Assembly: GCA_035463475.1 (NCBI GenBank)
Contig: DATHTE010000087.1
Coordinates: 74,935 to 138,934 of the forward strand
Length of the DNA: 64,000 nt
From: JACPDI01 sp035463475
GTDB taxonomy: Bacteria; Acidobacteriota; Vicinamibacteria; Vicinamibacterales; 2-12-FULL-66-21
Direction of reading: 5' to 3'
Positions within the stretch are counted from its first letter, which is position 1. The number at the start of each line of letters is the position of its first letter. Both the position numbers and the translations under genes were made by a program. The notes below the pieces were generated by a model. That model was given only the letters and a program-made list of their open reading frames with translations. It made no database searches and was not told where the DNA came from. Below, in pieces: positions 7,232-16,261 of the stretch.

Positions 7232-9169
7232 ATGCAGCTCGCTCCGTCACCGCGGGCAATGCAGCGCCTGAAGGCCTGGCTGTACGGGGAAATCCGGAGC
7301 CCTGCGGGCCCCTACGCGAAGCCCGAGCGCACGCATCCGTGGTGGCAGGTGATGTGCCTGACCGGAGTCGATTACTTCTCGACTCTGGGATATCAGCCGG
7401 GTATCGCTTTCCTCGCCGCCGGGCTCCTCGCTCCTTCCGCGACCCTCGTCCTCATCCTGCTCACGCTGTTGTGCGCGCTCCCGGTCTATCGGCGCGTCGC
7501 GGAGGCGAGCCCGCATGGCCAGGGCAGCATCTCGATGCTGGAAGAGCTGCTGCCGCGCTGGCGCGGGAAGGCGTTCGTCCTCTGCCTGCTCGGTTTCGCC
7601 GTCACGGACTTCATCATCACGATAACGCTGTCGGCCGCGGACGCGACGGCGCACATCACCGAGAATCCGTTCTTTCCACCGATCTTCGACCATCGCCTCG
7701 GCGTCACCATGATGCTGCTCCTGGGCCTCGGATCCGTGTTCCTGAAGGGGTTCAAGGAGGCGATCGGCGTGGCGATCGGCATCGTGGCGACGTACCTGCT
7801 GCTCAACGTCGTCGTGATTGCCGTGAGCCTGGAGCACATCTGGGCCACGCCGGAGGTGTTGACGAACTGGAAGAACGCGCTGTCCGCAACCCACAGCAAC
7901 CCGTTCTCAATGATCGGCGTGTCACTCCTGCTCTTCCCCAAGCTCGCGCTGGGGCTTTCCGGGTTCGAGACGGGGGTGATGGTCATGCCGCTCGTGGACG
8001 GCCACGACCAGGGCGGGCAGGGGCGCACGGAAGAGGCGGTCGTGCGCGCGCGGATCCGGAACACGAAGAGGCTGTTGAGCACGGCCGCTACGATCATGAC
8101 CGTGCTGCTGCTCGGCAGCAGCATCGTGACCACGGTCCTCATCCCGCCGTCCGCCTTCCAGGAGGGGGGCCCGGCGAACGGGCGCGCCATCGCGTACCTC
8201 GCGCACGAGTATCTCGGGGAGTTCTTCGGAACGGTCTATGACCTCAGCACGATCACGATTCTCTGGTTCGCCGGTGCGTCGGCGATGACGGGGCTGCTGA
8301 ACCTGGTGCCGCGCTACCTGCCCCGCTACGGGATGGCGCCGGAGTGGGCAAGGGCGCGCCGGCCGCTCGTGCTGATCATCACGCTGATCGCGTGCCTCGT
8401 GACCTGGCTGTTCGACGCGGACGTGGAAGCGCAGGGAGGGGCCTACGCCACCGGCGTCCTCGTCCTGATGACCTCGGCCGCGTTCGCGGTCATGCTGAAC
8501 GCCTGGCGGCACCGTCACCGGCAATACGTCTATGTCGCGACGACGCTCGTCTTCACCTACACGACCGTCGCGAACATCATCGAGCGCCCCGAAGGCATCA
8601 AGATTGCGACCTGGTTCATCGTCTCGATCATCTTCACGTCGTTGGTGTCGCGCGTCTGGCGCTCGACCGAGCTTCGCATCTACGGGGTCGTCGCCGACGG
8701 CGCCGCGCAGCGGCTCATCGACGACGTCGCGCACCGGGGCCAGATCCGCATCATCGCGAACCGCCCGGACACGGGCGAGGCGAAGGAATACGAGGCCAAG
8801 CTCCGCGAAGCGCGCCAGTCGCACCATCTGGCGACGGACATGCCAGTGCTGTTCCTGGAGGTGCGGCCCGGCGACGCATCAGAGTTCAGCAACACGCTCG
8901 CCATCGAGGGACACGACGTCCACGGGTACCGCGTGCTCCGGTGCACGAGCCCCGCGGTCCCGAACGCCATCGCCGCGCTCCTGCTCTACATTCGCGACCG
9001 CACGGGGCTGCTCCCGCACGCGTATTTCGGCTGGACGGAGGGGAACCCGATCGCGTACCTGCTGAAGTTCCTCGCATTCGGCGAGGGTGACACCGCGCCG
9101 GTCGCGCGCGAGGTCCTGCGGCAGGTTGAACCGGACCCGTTGCGCCGCCCGCGCATTCACCTCGGATAG
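7232..9169 (+). CDS. APC superfamily permease (amino acid/polyamine transporter type)
   Basis: A 645-residue inner-membrane protein. After a cytoplasmic leader (MQLAPSPRAMQRLKAWLYGE) comes GVDYFSTLGYQPGIAFLAAG, the APC-fold TM1 with a helix break, then about 12 hydrophobic helices to near residue 460. The last about 180 residues are hydrophilic (LRIYGVVADGAAQRLIDDV and later IRDRTGLLPHAYFGW), a cytosolic domain found in a large-APC subgroup common in Acidobacteria. Substrate cannot be deduced. I chose ATG at 7232; the frame stays open back to 6812, but that part overlaps the DUF523 gene and has no transporter homology. Confidence 0.85.
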   Translation: MQLAPSPRAMQRLKAWLYGEIRSPAGPYAKPERTHPWWQVMCLTGVDYFSTLGYQPGIAFLAAGLLAPSATLVLILLTLLCALPVYRRVAEASPHGQGSISMLEELLPRWRGKAFVLCLLGFAVTDFIITITLSAADATAHITENPFFPPIFDHRLGVTMMLLLGLGSVFLKGFKEAIGVAIGIVATYLLLNVVVIAVSLEHIWATPEVLTNWKNALSATHSNPFSMIGVSLLLFPKLALGLSGFETGVMVMPLVDGHDQGGQGRTEEAVVRARIRNTKRLLSTAATIMTVLLLGSSIVTTVLIPPSAFQEGGPANGRAIAYLAHEYLGEFFGTVYDLSTITILWFAGASAMTGLLNLVPRYLPRYGMAPEWARARRPLVLIITLIACLVTWLFDADVEAQGGAYATGVLVLMTSAAFAVMLNAWRHRHRQYVYVATTLVFTYTTVANIIERPEGIKIATWFIVSIIFTSLVSRVWRSTELRIYGVVADGAAQRLIDDVAHRGQIRIIANRPDTGEAKEYEAKLREARQSHHLATDMPVLFLEVRPGDASEFSNTLAIEGHDVHGYRVLRCTSPAVPNAIAALLLYIRDRTGLLPHAYFGWTEGNPIAYLLKFLAFGEGDTAPVAREVLRQVEPDPLRRPRIHLG

Positions 9170-9174
9170 GCCGG

Positions 9175-10485
9175 CTAGGTCTCCGGGATCACCTCGGCGA
9201 TCGCTTCCTTGACGCCGCGCCCGCGCACCGCCGTGACGGTGAGCCGCAGGCGCCCGAACTCCACCACGTCGCCGGTGCGCGGCGGGCGGCCGAGGAGCAT
9301 CAGGACGAGCCCGCTGATGCTTTCGACGTCCCCCTGCTCGAGATCGAGATCGAAACGCTCGCCGACCTCGTTGACACGGACGGTGCCCAGCACGCGGAGG
9401 CGTCCAGCGCTCTCTTCGCGGATGTCCGGCACGTGGGTCACGCTCTCGTCGATCTCGCCGATCACTTCCTCGAACAGATCCGCCACCGTGATCGTCCCTG
9501 CGGTGCCGCCGTGCTCGTCGATGACCAGGGCCATCTGCGCCCCTTCCCGCTCGATCGCCGCGAGCACGTCGTCGAGCAGCGCGGTCTCAGGCACGACGGG
9601 CAGCGGGCGTACGGAGAGCGAGGAGACGGACAGGCCGTTCATCAGGCCAAGGAGCACGTCCTTGATGTGGATCATGCCGACGACGTGATCGAGATCCTGC
9701 TCGTACACCGGATACCGCGTGTGGGGCGACGCCTTGACGATGTCGCGGAGCTCGACGGGCCCGGCGTCAGCCGGGATGCCGACGACGCTGACGCGCGGCA
9801 CCATCGCGCCGGCGGCCGTCAAGTCGCCGAACTCGAACAACTCGAGGAGCATCCGGCCGGACTCGCCGCGGATCGCCCCCTTCTCCTCGCTCTCCTCGAC
9901 GATCAGCTGCAGTTCCTCCGGCGTGTAGTACTGCTCCTGGGTGGCCTGCTGCCTGCGGACACCGACGACCCGCAGCAGCGCATTGCCGAACGAGTTGAGC
10001 GCGATGACCACCGGGAGTACCAGGAACTGGATCCACCGCATCAGCGGCGTGATCCACAACGACGAGCGTTCCGCGTACTGGAGCGCGATCGACTTCGGCA
10101 CCATCTCGCCCAGGACGATGTGCAGATACGTGAGGAGCCCGACGGCGGCGGTGCTCGCGATCGCGTGCGCCCCGACCCAGCGCCCGACGCCCAGCCATTC
10201 GAGCCGGTGCGCGAGCCGCTCGGCGAGGGCGTGCTCGCCGTACATCCCCAGCCCGAGGCTCGCAACCGTGATGCCGAGCTGCGCGGTGGCAATGAACCGG
10301 TCTTGCTGGCGCGGGTTGCGGAGGATGCGCAGCACCGCGCGCGCGGTGACGCTGCCCCGGGCCGCCAGCCGCTCGATCGCGAGGCGCGGCGCGCCCACGA
10401 TGGCGAACTCCGCGGCGACGAAGAGGCCATTGAGCACCACGAGCCCGAGCACGATCACGTACGGCCAAAAGTCAGGGACTTCCAT
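9175..10485 (-). CDS. Hemolysin C/CorC-type membrane protein (CNNM transmembrane, two CBS, CorC_HlyC domains)
   Basis: A 436-residue integral membrane protein. An N-terminal CNNM/DUF21 transmembrane domain (about residues 1-190, starting with WPYVIVLGLVVLNGLFVAAEFA and containing GEMVPKSIALQYAE) is followed by a tandem CBS pair (about 215-345, with ALVIDEHGGTAGTITVADLFEE) and a C-terminal CorC_HlyC domain (RVNEVGERFDLDLE to TVTAVRGRGVKEA). Family members are linked to Mg/Co efflux in related proteins. It follows a paralogue whose stop lies inside this start (14-base overlap), so translation is probably coupled. It converges on the APC gene with only 5 bases between stops. Confidence 0.92.
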   Translation of the reverse strand: MEVPDFWPYVIVLGLVVLNGLFVAAEFAIVGAPRLAIERLAARGSVTARAVLRILRNPRQQDRFIATAQLGITVASLGLGMYGEHALAERLAHRLEWLGVGRWVGAHAIASTAAVGLLTYLHIVLGEMVPKSIALQYAERSSLWITPLMRWIQFLVLPVVIALNSFGNALLRVVGVRRQQATQEQYYTPEELQLIVEESEEKGAIRGESGRMLLELFEFGDLTAAGAMVPRVSVVGIPADAGPVELRDIVKASPHTRYPVYEQDLDHVVGMIHIKDVLLGLMNGLSVSSLSVRPLPVVPETALLDDVLAAIEREGAQMALVIDEHGGTAGTITVADLFEEVIGEIDESVTHVPDIREESAGRLRVLGTVRVNEVGERFDLDLEQGDVESISGLVLMLLGRPPRTGDVVEFGRLRLTVTAVRGRGVKEAIAEVIPET

Positions 10486-11503
10486 GGGGCTTCAACAGAT
10501 CTTCGAGCACATCCTCCAGCGTCACCAGGCCCGACGTCCGTCCTGCCGCATCGACGACGAGCGCCTGATGCGCGCGCTGCTCGCGCATGAACGCAAGGAG
10601 GCGATCGGCGGCCATCTCTTCCCGCACGCGCGCAATCGGACGCAGCAGCGACTCGGTCCGGCCGGCCGCGCCCTCCGCGATGTAGTGCACGACCACGTCG
10701 CGCGTCCGAATCATCCCGATCACGTTGTCCAGGGTCTCGCGATACACCGGCAGCCGGGTATAGGGGGATTGGGTCACCTCCTGGAGCACCTGGTGGAACG
10801 ACAGGTCGGCGCTGAGCGCGGCCAGCCGCGCTCGCGGGATCATGAGCTGCTTCGCCGTGCGGAGGCCGAGACGCAGCGCGCGATGCAGCCGGACCTGTTC
10901 GTCCGGCTCCAGCAGCCCGCCATCCCGGCTCTCCGCGATGAGCAGTTCGATCTCCTCAGGGGAGTGAATGTGGCGGTGCCCGGCGTTCCGGATGCCGAAC
11001 AGCCGGAGCAGGAGGATGCCGCTGCCGTTCAGGAGCACGATAAACGGCTGAAAGACCCGCAACGACCAGCGCATGGGGACGGAGGTCCAGAGCGCCACGC
11101 CGGTCGGATACTGCAGGGCGAGCGACTTCGGCATCAACTCGCCGAGCACGACGCCCAGGGCGGTGAGCGAGACGAGCACCGTCGCGGCCGCGGTGGACTC
11201 GCCGGCCTCGGGATCGACCCCGAGCGTCACGAGCCAGGGGGCGACGACGCCCGATAGGCGCGCCTGGCCGTACGCCCCGAGGACCAGGCTGCCCAGCGTG
11301 ATGCCGATCTGCGAGGCTGCGATGTAGCGATCCAGCTCGCGCGGGTCCTCGATGAGCGGAAGGAGGCGCGCGGCCAGCACGTTGCCGTCTTCCGAGAGCC
11401 GGCGCAGGCGCGAGCGCCGGACGCTGACGGCGGCGAACTCGGCCGCGACGTAAAGCGCCGTGACGAGGATCAGCGCAAAGATGACCGCCCAGGTCACGAG
11501 CAT
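10472..11503 (-). CDS. Hemolysin C/CorC-type membrane protein, shorter paralogue
   Basis: A 343-residue protein with the same CNNM transmembrane domain (VIFALILVTALYVAAEFAAV; GVVLGELMPKSLALQYP) and a CBS pair (ending QALVVDAAGRTSGLVTLEDVLEDLL). It stops at the end of the second CBS domain, without the C-terminal CorC_HlyC domain of its neighbour. ATG 11503 follows GGAAGGA closely; the frame extends upstream without conservation. It is the promoter-proximal gene of a two-gene unit and overlaps the downstream paralogue by 14 bases. The pair probably arose by tandem duplication and may form a hetero-oligomer, which is inference. Confidence 0.9.
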   Translation of the reverse strand: MLVTWAVIFALILVTALYVAAEFAAVSVRRSRLRRLSEDGNVLAARLLPLIEDPRELDRYIAASQIGITLGSLVLGAYGQARLSGVVAPWLVTLGVDPEAGESTAAATVLVSLTALGVVLGELMPKSLALQYPTGVALWTSVPMRWSLRVFQPFIVLLNGSGILLLRLFGIRNAGHRHIHSPEEIELLIAESRDGGLLEPDEQVRLHRALRLGLRTAKQLMIPRARLAALSADLSFHQVLQEVTQSPYTRLPVYRETLDNVIGMIRTRDVVVHYIAEGAAGRTESLLRPIARVREEMAADRLLAFMREQRAHQALVVDAAGRTSGLVTLEDVLEDLLKPHGSP

Positions 11504-11567
11504 TCCTTCCGAATGGTACTGCAGGCAACCGTGTTCGCATAAGATTGGAATGGGACGGAGGTTCCAC

Positions 11568-12692
11568 GTGCGAAAGTCAGTTGGTCTCACGCTCACGGCG
11601 GCCGTCGCCGTCGCGGTCATGGCGATCGTGGTCGCCCGGCAGGATTCGAAGCTGCCCCTCTCGAGCATCAGACTGCCAGCGGGGTTCACGATCGACGTGT
11701 TCGCGACGGGGGTGGACAGCGCGAGGCAGATGGCAGTGGCGCCGTCCGGCACGCTCTTCGTCGGCTCGCGCAGCGCGGGCAACGTGTACGCGGTCGTGGA
11801 CGCGAACAAGGACCACCGCGCGGATCGCGTGTACACGATCGCGTCCAGCTTGAACATGCCGAGCGGGGTCGCGTTCCGCGACGGCGCGCTCTACGTGGCA
11901 GAGGTGAGCCGCGTGATCCGCTTCGACGGCATCGAGTCGAAGCTGGAAAACCCGCCCGCGCCGGCCGTCGTCAACGATTCGCTGCCGACCGAGCGGCACC
12001 ACGGATGGAAGTTCATCGCATTCGGGCCCGACGGCCTGCTCTACGTGCCGATCGGCGCGCCGTGCAACATCTGCGAGAGCAAGGACCCGCGGTTCGCGTC
12101 GTTGACGCGCATGAAGCCGGACGGCAGCGGCTTCGAGGTGTTCGCCAGCGGCATCCGCAACAGCGTGGGATTCGACTGGCACCCGGAGACGAAGGACCTC
12201 TGGTTCACCGACAACGGGCGCGACATGCTTGGTGACGACGTGCCGCCCGACGAATTGAACCGCGCGCCGAAGCCTGGTTTGCACTTCGGATATCCGTACT
12301 GCCACGCCGGGACGATCAAGGACCCCGAGTTTGGCGACCGCCGCGCGTGCGACGAGTTCACACCGCCGGCGAGGCCGCTCGGCCCGCACGTCGCCGCGAT
12401 CGGCATGCGCTTCTACACCGGCCGGATGTTCCCGGCGGAGTACCGCAACCAGGTCTTCATCGCGGAGCACGGATCCTGGAACCGCAGCATGCCGATCGGC
12501 TATCGGATCATGCTGGTCAAGGTGCAGGACGGCAAGGTCCTGAGCTACGAGCCGTTCGCCGAGGGCTGGCTCCGGAGCGCAAAGCCATGGGGACGGCCAT
12601 CCGACGTGCTGGTGATGCCCGACGGCGCGCTGCTCGTGGCCGACGATTACGCCGACGTCATCTATCGCATCAGCTATCAGGGGAAGAGCTGA
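11568..12692 (+). CDS. Exported sorbosone/PQQ-dependent sugar dehydrogenase-like propeller
   Basis: A 374-residue exported protein of the glucose/sorbosone dehydrogenase-like beta-propeller family. A signal anchor (VGLTLTAAVAVAVMAIVVA) is followed by propeller blades, with recognisable RLPAGFTIDVFATGVDSARQMA, GWKFIAFGPDGLLYVPIGAPCN, GIRNSVGFDWHPETKDLWFTDN and IFIAEHGSWNRS-type motifs (here VFIAEHGSWNRSMPIGYRI). The family oxidises sugars using PQQ, but many members are uncharacterised. GTG 11568 is preferred because GGAGG lies 5 bases upstream; ATG 11550 is an in-frame alternative. It is divergent from the HlyC-type pair with a 64-base gap. Confidence 0.88.
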   Translation: MRKSVGLTLTAAVAVAVMAIVVARQDSKLPLSSIRLPAGFTIDVFATGVDSARQMAVAPSGTLFVGSRSAGNVYAVVDANKDHRADRVYTIASSLNMPSGVAFRDGALYVAEVSRVIRFDGIESKLENPPAPAVVNDSLPTERHHGWKFIAFGPDGLLYVPIGAPCNICESKDPRFASLTRMKPDGSGFEVFASGIRNSVGFDWHPETKDLWFTDNGRDMLGDDVPPDELNRAPKPGLHFGYPYCHAGTIKDPEFGDRRACDEFTPPARPLGPHVAAIGMRFYTGRMFPAEYRNQVFIAEHGSWNRSMPIGYRIMLVKVQDGKVLSYEPFAEGWLRSAKPWGRPSDVLVMPDGALLVADDYADVIYRISYQGKS

Positions 12693-12751
12693 TGCCCGCG
12701 GTCAGGTCTCAAACCCCCGTTCTCTAGGACTCGAACAACAGCGCCGGGCGT

Positions 12752-13159
12752 TCAGGGCAACAGGGTCAGCGACAGTGCCGCCGCCACCGGCCCGAAGTGA
12801 CGCCGGTCGGTGGTAGCGATCCGCGGCAGTCCGAGCGTTTCCGCCAGGGCCGCAACGGCGGCATCCACGAATCCCAGCTCCAGATCCGCGAAGCGCCTGT
12901 TCAGCTCGGCGACGCGCGAGTACGCCTCCCGGGGCAAATCGACCACCAGGTAGTAGCCACCGGCCATCCCGTCATAGAACGTCAGCCGGCTCCGCGCGCC
13001 CAGGCGCCGACCGAGCAGGTGATCGACCTCGGCTATCACCGGGGCGGGCAGCACCAGACCGCTCTGTTCCCCCTGGATGATTCCGCGTGCCCGCGCGTGC
13101 CATTGGTCGCTGCGGTCGTAGTACGCGTAGACGATCCCGGTGTCGAGCAGGACGCTCAT
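12752..13159 (-). CDS. PIN-domain toxin (VapC type)
   Basis: A 135-residue PIN-domain protein. MSVLLDTGIVYAYYDRSD carries the first acidic residue; further acidic residues lie in VIAEVDHLL, ELGFVDAAVAALAE and IATTDRRHF, the usual Mg-binding set of VapC ribonucleases. The start overlaps the stop of the upstream ribbon-helix-helix gene by ATGA, the usual antitoxin-toxin order with translational coupling. The likely role is an RNase toxin neutralised by the partner. RNA target unknown. Confidence 0.85.
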   Translation of the reverse strand: MSVLLDTGIVYAYYDRSDQWHARARGIIQGEQSGLVLPAPVIAEVDHLLGRRLGARSRLTFYDGMAGGYYLVVDLPREAYSRVAELNRRFADLELGFVDAAVAALAETLGLPRIATTDRRHFGPVAAALSLTLLP

Positions 13160-13452
13160 CGCCGCGATCGGCGCCGTGTCTGAGCGCGCGCGCGGCGCGC
13201 GCGGACGCGCCCGGCGGAAGGGGCGGAATCACCAAACCCGGTTTCGGCGAGGACCTCCTCGGCCTTCTCGGCCGTGTCGCGCCGGCCGCTGCTGAATGCT
13301 CCCGCCCCCGGGGGGCCCTCGCGCGGTTCCCGCGTGACGTACGCGCGCACGGCCTCTCGCACGATTTCCGCCATCGGCCGTTTCTGGCGCTGCATCTCGA
13401 TCTTGAGCAGCACCTCGAGTTCGGGTTCGAGGTACAACGTCGTACGCTTCAT
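13156..13452 (-). CDS. Ribbon-helix-helix antitoxin (CopG/VapB type)
   Basis: A 98-residue protein. The first 45 residues form a ribbon-helix-helix DNA-binding fold (MKRTTLYLEPELEVLLKIEM, then REAVRAYV), with the MKRTTLYL strand expected to pair in a dimer and insert into the DNA major groove. The rest is low-complexity and very basic at the end (RARRARAQTRRRSRR), the region likely to wrap the toxin. It precedes and overlaps the PIN gene by 4 bases. A perfect inverted repeat covers its start codon, suggesting autorepression. Confidence 0.85.
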   Translation of the reverse strand: MKRTTLYLEPELEVLLKIEMQRQKRPMAEIVREAVRAYVTREPREGPPGAGAFSSGRRDTAEKAEEVLAETGFGDSAPSAGRVRARRARAQTRRRSRR

Positions 13453-13469
13453 ATGCTTATGTTAGCATA
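13452..13469 (-). promoter_or_regulatory. Inverted repeat TATGCT-N6-AGCATA at the antitoxin start (candidate operator)
   Basis: A perfect 6-bp inverted repeat with a 6-base spacer abuts the antitoxin ATG. On the minus strand the outer arm reads TATGCT, a fair -10 hexamer placed so that transcription would start only a few bases before the ATG. This is the expected place for RHH-antitoxin autoregulation. No matching -35 was found. Confidence 0.5.
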
Positions 13470-13511
13470 ACCAACTCTTCTGCGAGACCTTCCAGCCTTT
13501 CAGGGCCGCCC

Positions 13512-16064
13512 ATGAGAGACTGTGCCAGGCCGCCGATGATCCATCTCCCATCCCGCCAGGGCCTGGCCGCGCTTGCCGAGGCGGCGAATACCTTCGCTCC
13601 CTCAGCGGCCCTTGGATTCTCCCGCAGCCTGGATAATGGTCGCGTCAGCGTCCTCTACTCCTGGTCGCAGGGGATGGGCGCGCATGTCGTCGATGCCGTC
13701 GACGTGATGGAAGCCTTGTTACCGGGTACCGACGGCGTCGGGCACGCGGACGACGGCAGCATCGTCGCGAACCCGCTTCGGGCCATCGAGTGGCACCTGC
13801 ATTTTCTCGGCGTGAAGCGCGTCCTCTCGGCGCGGGTTCCCCAGTTTGATCCACCGGCTCGTTTCTGGGTCGGGTCGTCCGATCCCGACCGGCCGACGAA
13901 CGATCGCATCGCAGCGTTCGAAGCCCTTGCCGCGTCGAGCGCCGCGATCCTGAGCGCGCCCGTGTCACCGGCCGAGGCCGATGAGCGTCTGCGACGGCTC
14001 GAGCTGGCCGCGGGCCTGTTGCCGGAACTCCTGCGCGTGCTCGATATCCGCGAGGTGTTCGATCGGCTGTCGGCTGTCAGCCAGCAGGCGTTGCCCCATG
14101 ATTCGCTGACGATGGCCCTTGCCAACGAGGATCTGACCGAGCTCACGCTCTACGCGCAGACGGCGCACGGCCTCGAAGAGTCCCGCGTGTTTCCACAGCC
14201 CTATCCCCCCGCGTTCATTCGAGCCTGGGATTTCGACATCCTCGACGACAGAACGACGCATGCGCTCGAACGGAATCGTCCGGGGCTCGGTCCCGGCACA
14301 CGCTCGTCCCTTCGCCTACCAATCAGGTTCGACGATCGGGTGATCGCCGGCATCGGGTTCAACTCGCTGCAGCCCGCGACGTTCACGAGCCTTGACGTGG
14401 CCGTCGCCCGGCGGCTCGCGGACCACGTCGCGGTGGCCCTGTCTCACCATGCTCTCGCGGAGCAGCTGGCGGAGGAGGCCCGGCGGGGAGAAGAGCTGCG
14501 AACGCGTACGACCAAGCTGGAGCTGCTCGACGAGCTTCTGGCGGCGCTCACCGACGCGGGCGACGTGCGCGAAGTGTTCGGGCGTCTTTCCTCGATCGCG
14601 GGGAAGGTGCTGGCGCACGACGCGGCCGCCCTCATGGTCCGCCTTCCCGATGGCCGCCGGGCCAGGCTGTATGCGAGCAGCGGCTTTCCGGGCGAGCTGC
14701 CGGAGATCATGGAGATACCGGAGGAGCTCCTCCAGAACCCTGACTGGGAGCACGACATCTTCGACGATCTCTCGCTCCTGACCCGGGAGCGGTACGCTCG
14801 CCTGGCGAGGATGGGTTTCAGGTCCCTCCTGCGGGTGCCCATCCGGCATGAGGGGCGGTTCGCGGGCGCGCTGATATTTCTGTCGAACGTGCTGTCCGCG
14901 TTCAGGCACGGCGACATCCTCGTGGCGCGCCGGATGGCCGATCGCCTTGCGGCGACGCTGTCGCGCGATCGGGAAATCGAGGCGTCGCGGCGAGCGGACG
15001 AAGCGACCGCGCGCGCCGCGCGGCTCGAGGCGCGCGTGCGGGCGCTGACCGAAGAACTGGACTCCCGTACGGGCTATCGCCGCGTCGTGGGCGAATCCGC
15101 CCAGTGGCGCCAGGTGCTGACGCAAGCCGCGCAAGTGGCCGCCACGGACACGACCGTGCTGCTGCTGGGGGAGTCCGGGACCGGCAAGGAAGTCGTGGCT
15201 CGCTTCCTCCACCGAGGCTCGCCGCGGAAGGGCGGTCCGTTCGTCGCGCTGAACTGCGCCGCGCTTCCAGAACACTTGCTCGAAGCCGAGTTGTTCGGGT
15301 ACGAACGGGGGGCATTTACGGGCGCCACGCAGAGCAAGCCGGGTCAGCTCGAACAAGCCGCAGGCGGCACGCTGTTTCTCGACGAGGTCGCCGAGATGAG
15401 CCCGTCGGCGCAGGCCAAGTTCCTGCGCGTGCTCCAGGAGCGCGAGTTCCAGCGCCTGGGCGGCACGCGCGTGCTTCGCACGGACGCTCGGGTGGTTGCG
15501 GCCACCAACCGCGACCTCCACCGCGCCATCGCCAACGGGCAGTTTCGCGAAGATCTCTTTTACCGGCTGAACGTGTTCGCCATCCAGCTCCCTCCCCTGC
15601 GGGATCGACGCGACGACATCCTGCCGCTCAGCCAGGCATTCCTGGCCGAGATCGGCCAGGGCCTGGGCCGGCCGCCCGCGGGCATCTCCCGGGACGCCCG
15701 GCAACGGCTGGTCGAGTATCGCTGGCCCGGGAACGTCAGAGAGTTGCGGAACATCCTGGAACGTGCCGCGATTCTCTGCGACGGTGGTTTGATCACCGCC
15801 GAGCACCTTGCGCTGGCCCCCTCGCCCGACCCGGCGATCTCGTCGTCTCACGCGGTGGCTCCCGCGGCCAGGGCGTTCGCCACGGCAGCCGGGCCAGCCG
15901 CTCCTGCCTCGCCGTCGTCCGCGAACGACTTGCAGCTGATGGAGCGAGCGATGATCGAGCAGGCGCTCCAGGCCGCACGCTTCAACAAGTCCAAGGCTGC
16001 GAAAGCCCTCGGCCTGACGCGCCACCAGCTGTACATTCGGATGCGGAAGCACGGCCTCGAGTAG
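13512..16064 (+). CDS. Sigma-54-dependent activator with GAF domains (FhlA/NorR-like)
   Basis: An 850-residue transcription activator. Two GAF-like sensor repeats occupy about residues 175-490, each with an R.P(I/V)R(F/H)...R(V/F)AG core (RLPIRFDDRVIAG and RVPIRHEGRFAGA). A short coiled coil leads to the AAA+ core with Walker A GESGTGKE, the sigma-54-contacting loop GAFTGA and LFLDEV (Walker B). The end is a Fis-type helix-turn-helix (NKSKAAKALGLTRHQLYIRMRKHGL). No receiver domain is present, so the signal is probably a small molecule sensed by the GAF region. It lies just upstream of the sulfatase operon, where sigma-54-like promoter elements are found, and is its most likely activator. Confidence 0.92.
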   Translation: MRDCARPPMIHLPSRQGLAALAEAANTFAPSAALGFSRSLDNGRVSVLYSWSQGMGAHVVDAVDVMEALLPGTDGVGHADDGSIVANPLRAIEWHLHFLGVKRVLSARVPQFDPPARFWVGSSDPDRPTNDRIAAFEALAASSAAILSAPVSPAEADERLRRLELAAGLLPELLRVLDIREVFDRLSAVSQQALPHDSLTMALANEDLTELTLYAQTAHGLEESRVFPQPYPPAFIRAWDFDILDDRTTHALERNRPGLGPGTRSSLRLPIRFDDRVIAGIGFNSLQPATFTSLDVAVARRLADHVAVALSHHALAEQLAEEARRGEELRTRTTKLELLDELLAALTDAGDVREVFGRLSSIAGKVLAHDAAALMVRLPDGRRARLYASSGFPGELPEIMEIPEELLQNPDWEHDIFDDLSLLTRERYARLARMGFRSLLRVPIRHEGRFAGALIFLSNVLSAFRHGDILVARRMADRLAATLSRDREIEASRRADEATARAARLEARVRALTEELDSRTGYRRVVGESAQWRQVLTQAAQVAATDTTVLLLGESGTGKEVVARFLHRGSPRKGGPFVALNCAALPEHLLEAELFGYERGAFTGATQSKPGQLEQAAGGTLFLDEVAEMSPSAQAKFLRVLQEREFQRLGGTRVLRTDARVVAATNRDLHRAIANGQFREDLFYRLNVFAIQLPPLRDRRDDILPLSQAFLAEIGQGLGRPPAGISRDARQRLVEYRWPGNVRELRNILERAAILCDGGLITAEHLALAPSPDPAISSSHAVAPAARAFATAAGPAAPASPSSANDLQLMERAMIEQALQAARFNKSKAAKALGLTRHQLYIRMRKHGLE

Positions 16065-16225
16065 CCGACCCTGCCCATATCTGCGCCGCTGAGAACAAGG
16101 TGTACCGATCCGCGCAGCCTGCGCGTTCGCGCCCCCTTCATGCCAGCGGACGTTGTCCCGCCGAGTAACCGCCAAACCTTCGGAAATCGAGACGATCGCG
16201 TGGTCTGACGACTCCTCCGCGCGTG

Positions 16226-16243
16226 CGGTCCCGAACTTGCCCT
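16226..16243 (+). promoter_or_regulatory. Sigma-54-type promoter element (copy A)
   Basis: CGGTCCCGAACTTGCCCT has GG at 16227-16228 and GC at 16239-16240, exactly 10 bases apart, with TTGC at the -12 box. It differs at one base of 18 from the element at 21963. Predicted transcription starts near 16252, just before the small NHLP-like gene. A GAF-type sigma-54 activator lies directly upstream. Confidence 0.65.
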
Positions 16244-16261
16244 CCAGGCGCGCGAAAGCTG

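Noticed and set aside
14316..16175. 619-residue open frame on the minus strand
   Set aside because: Antisense to the GAF/AAA+ activator; low-complexity Arg/Gly composition and no recognisable motif.
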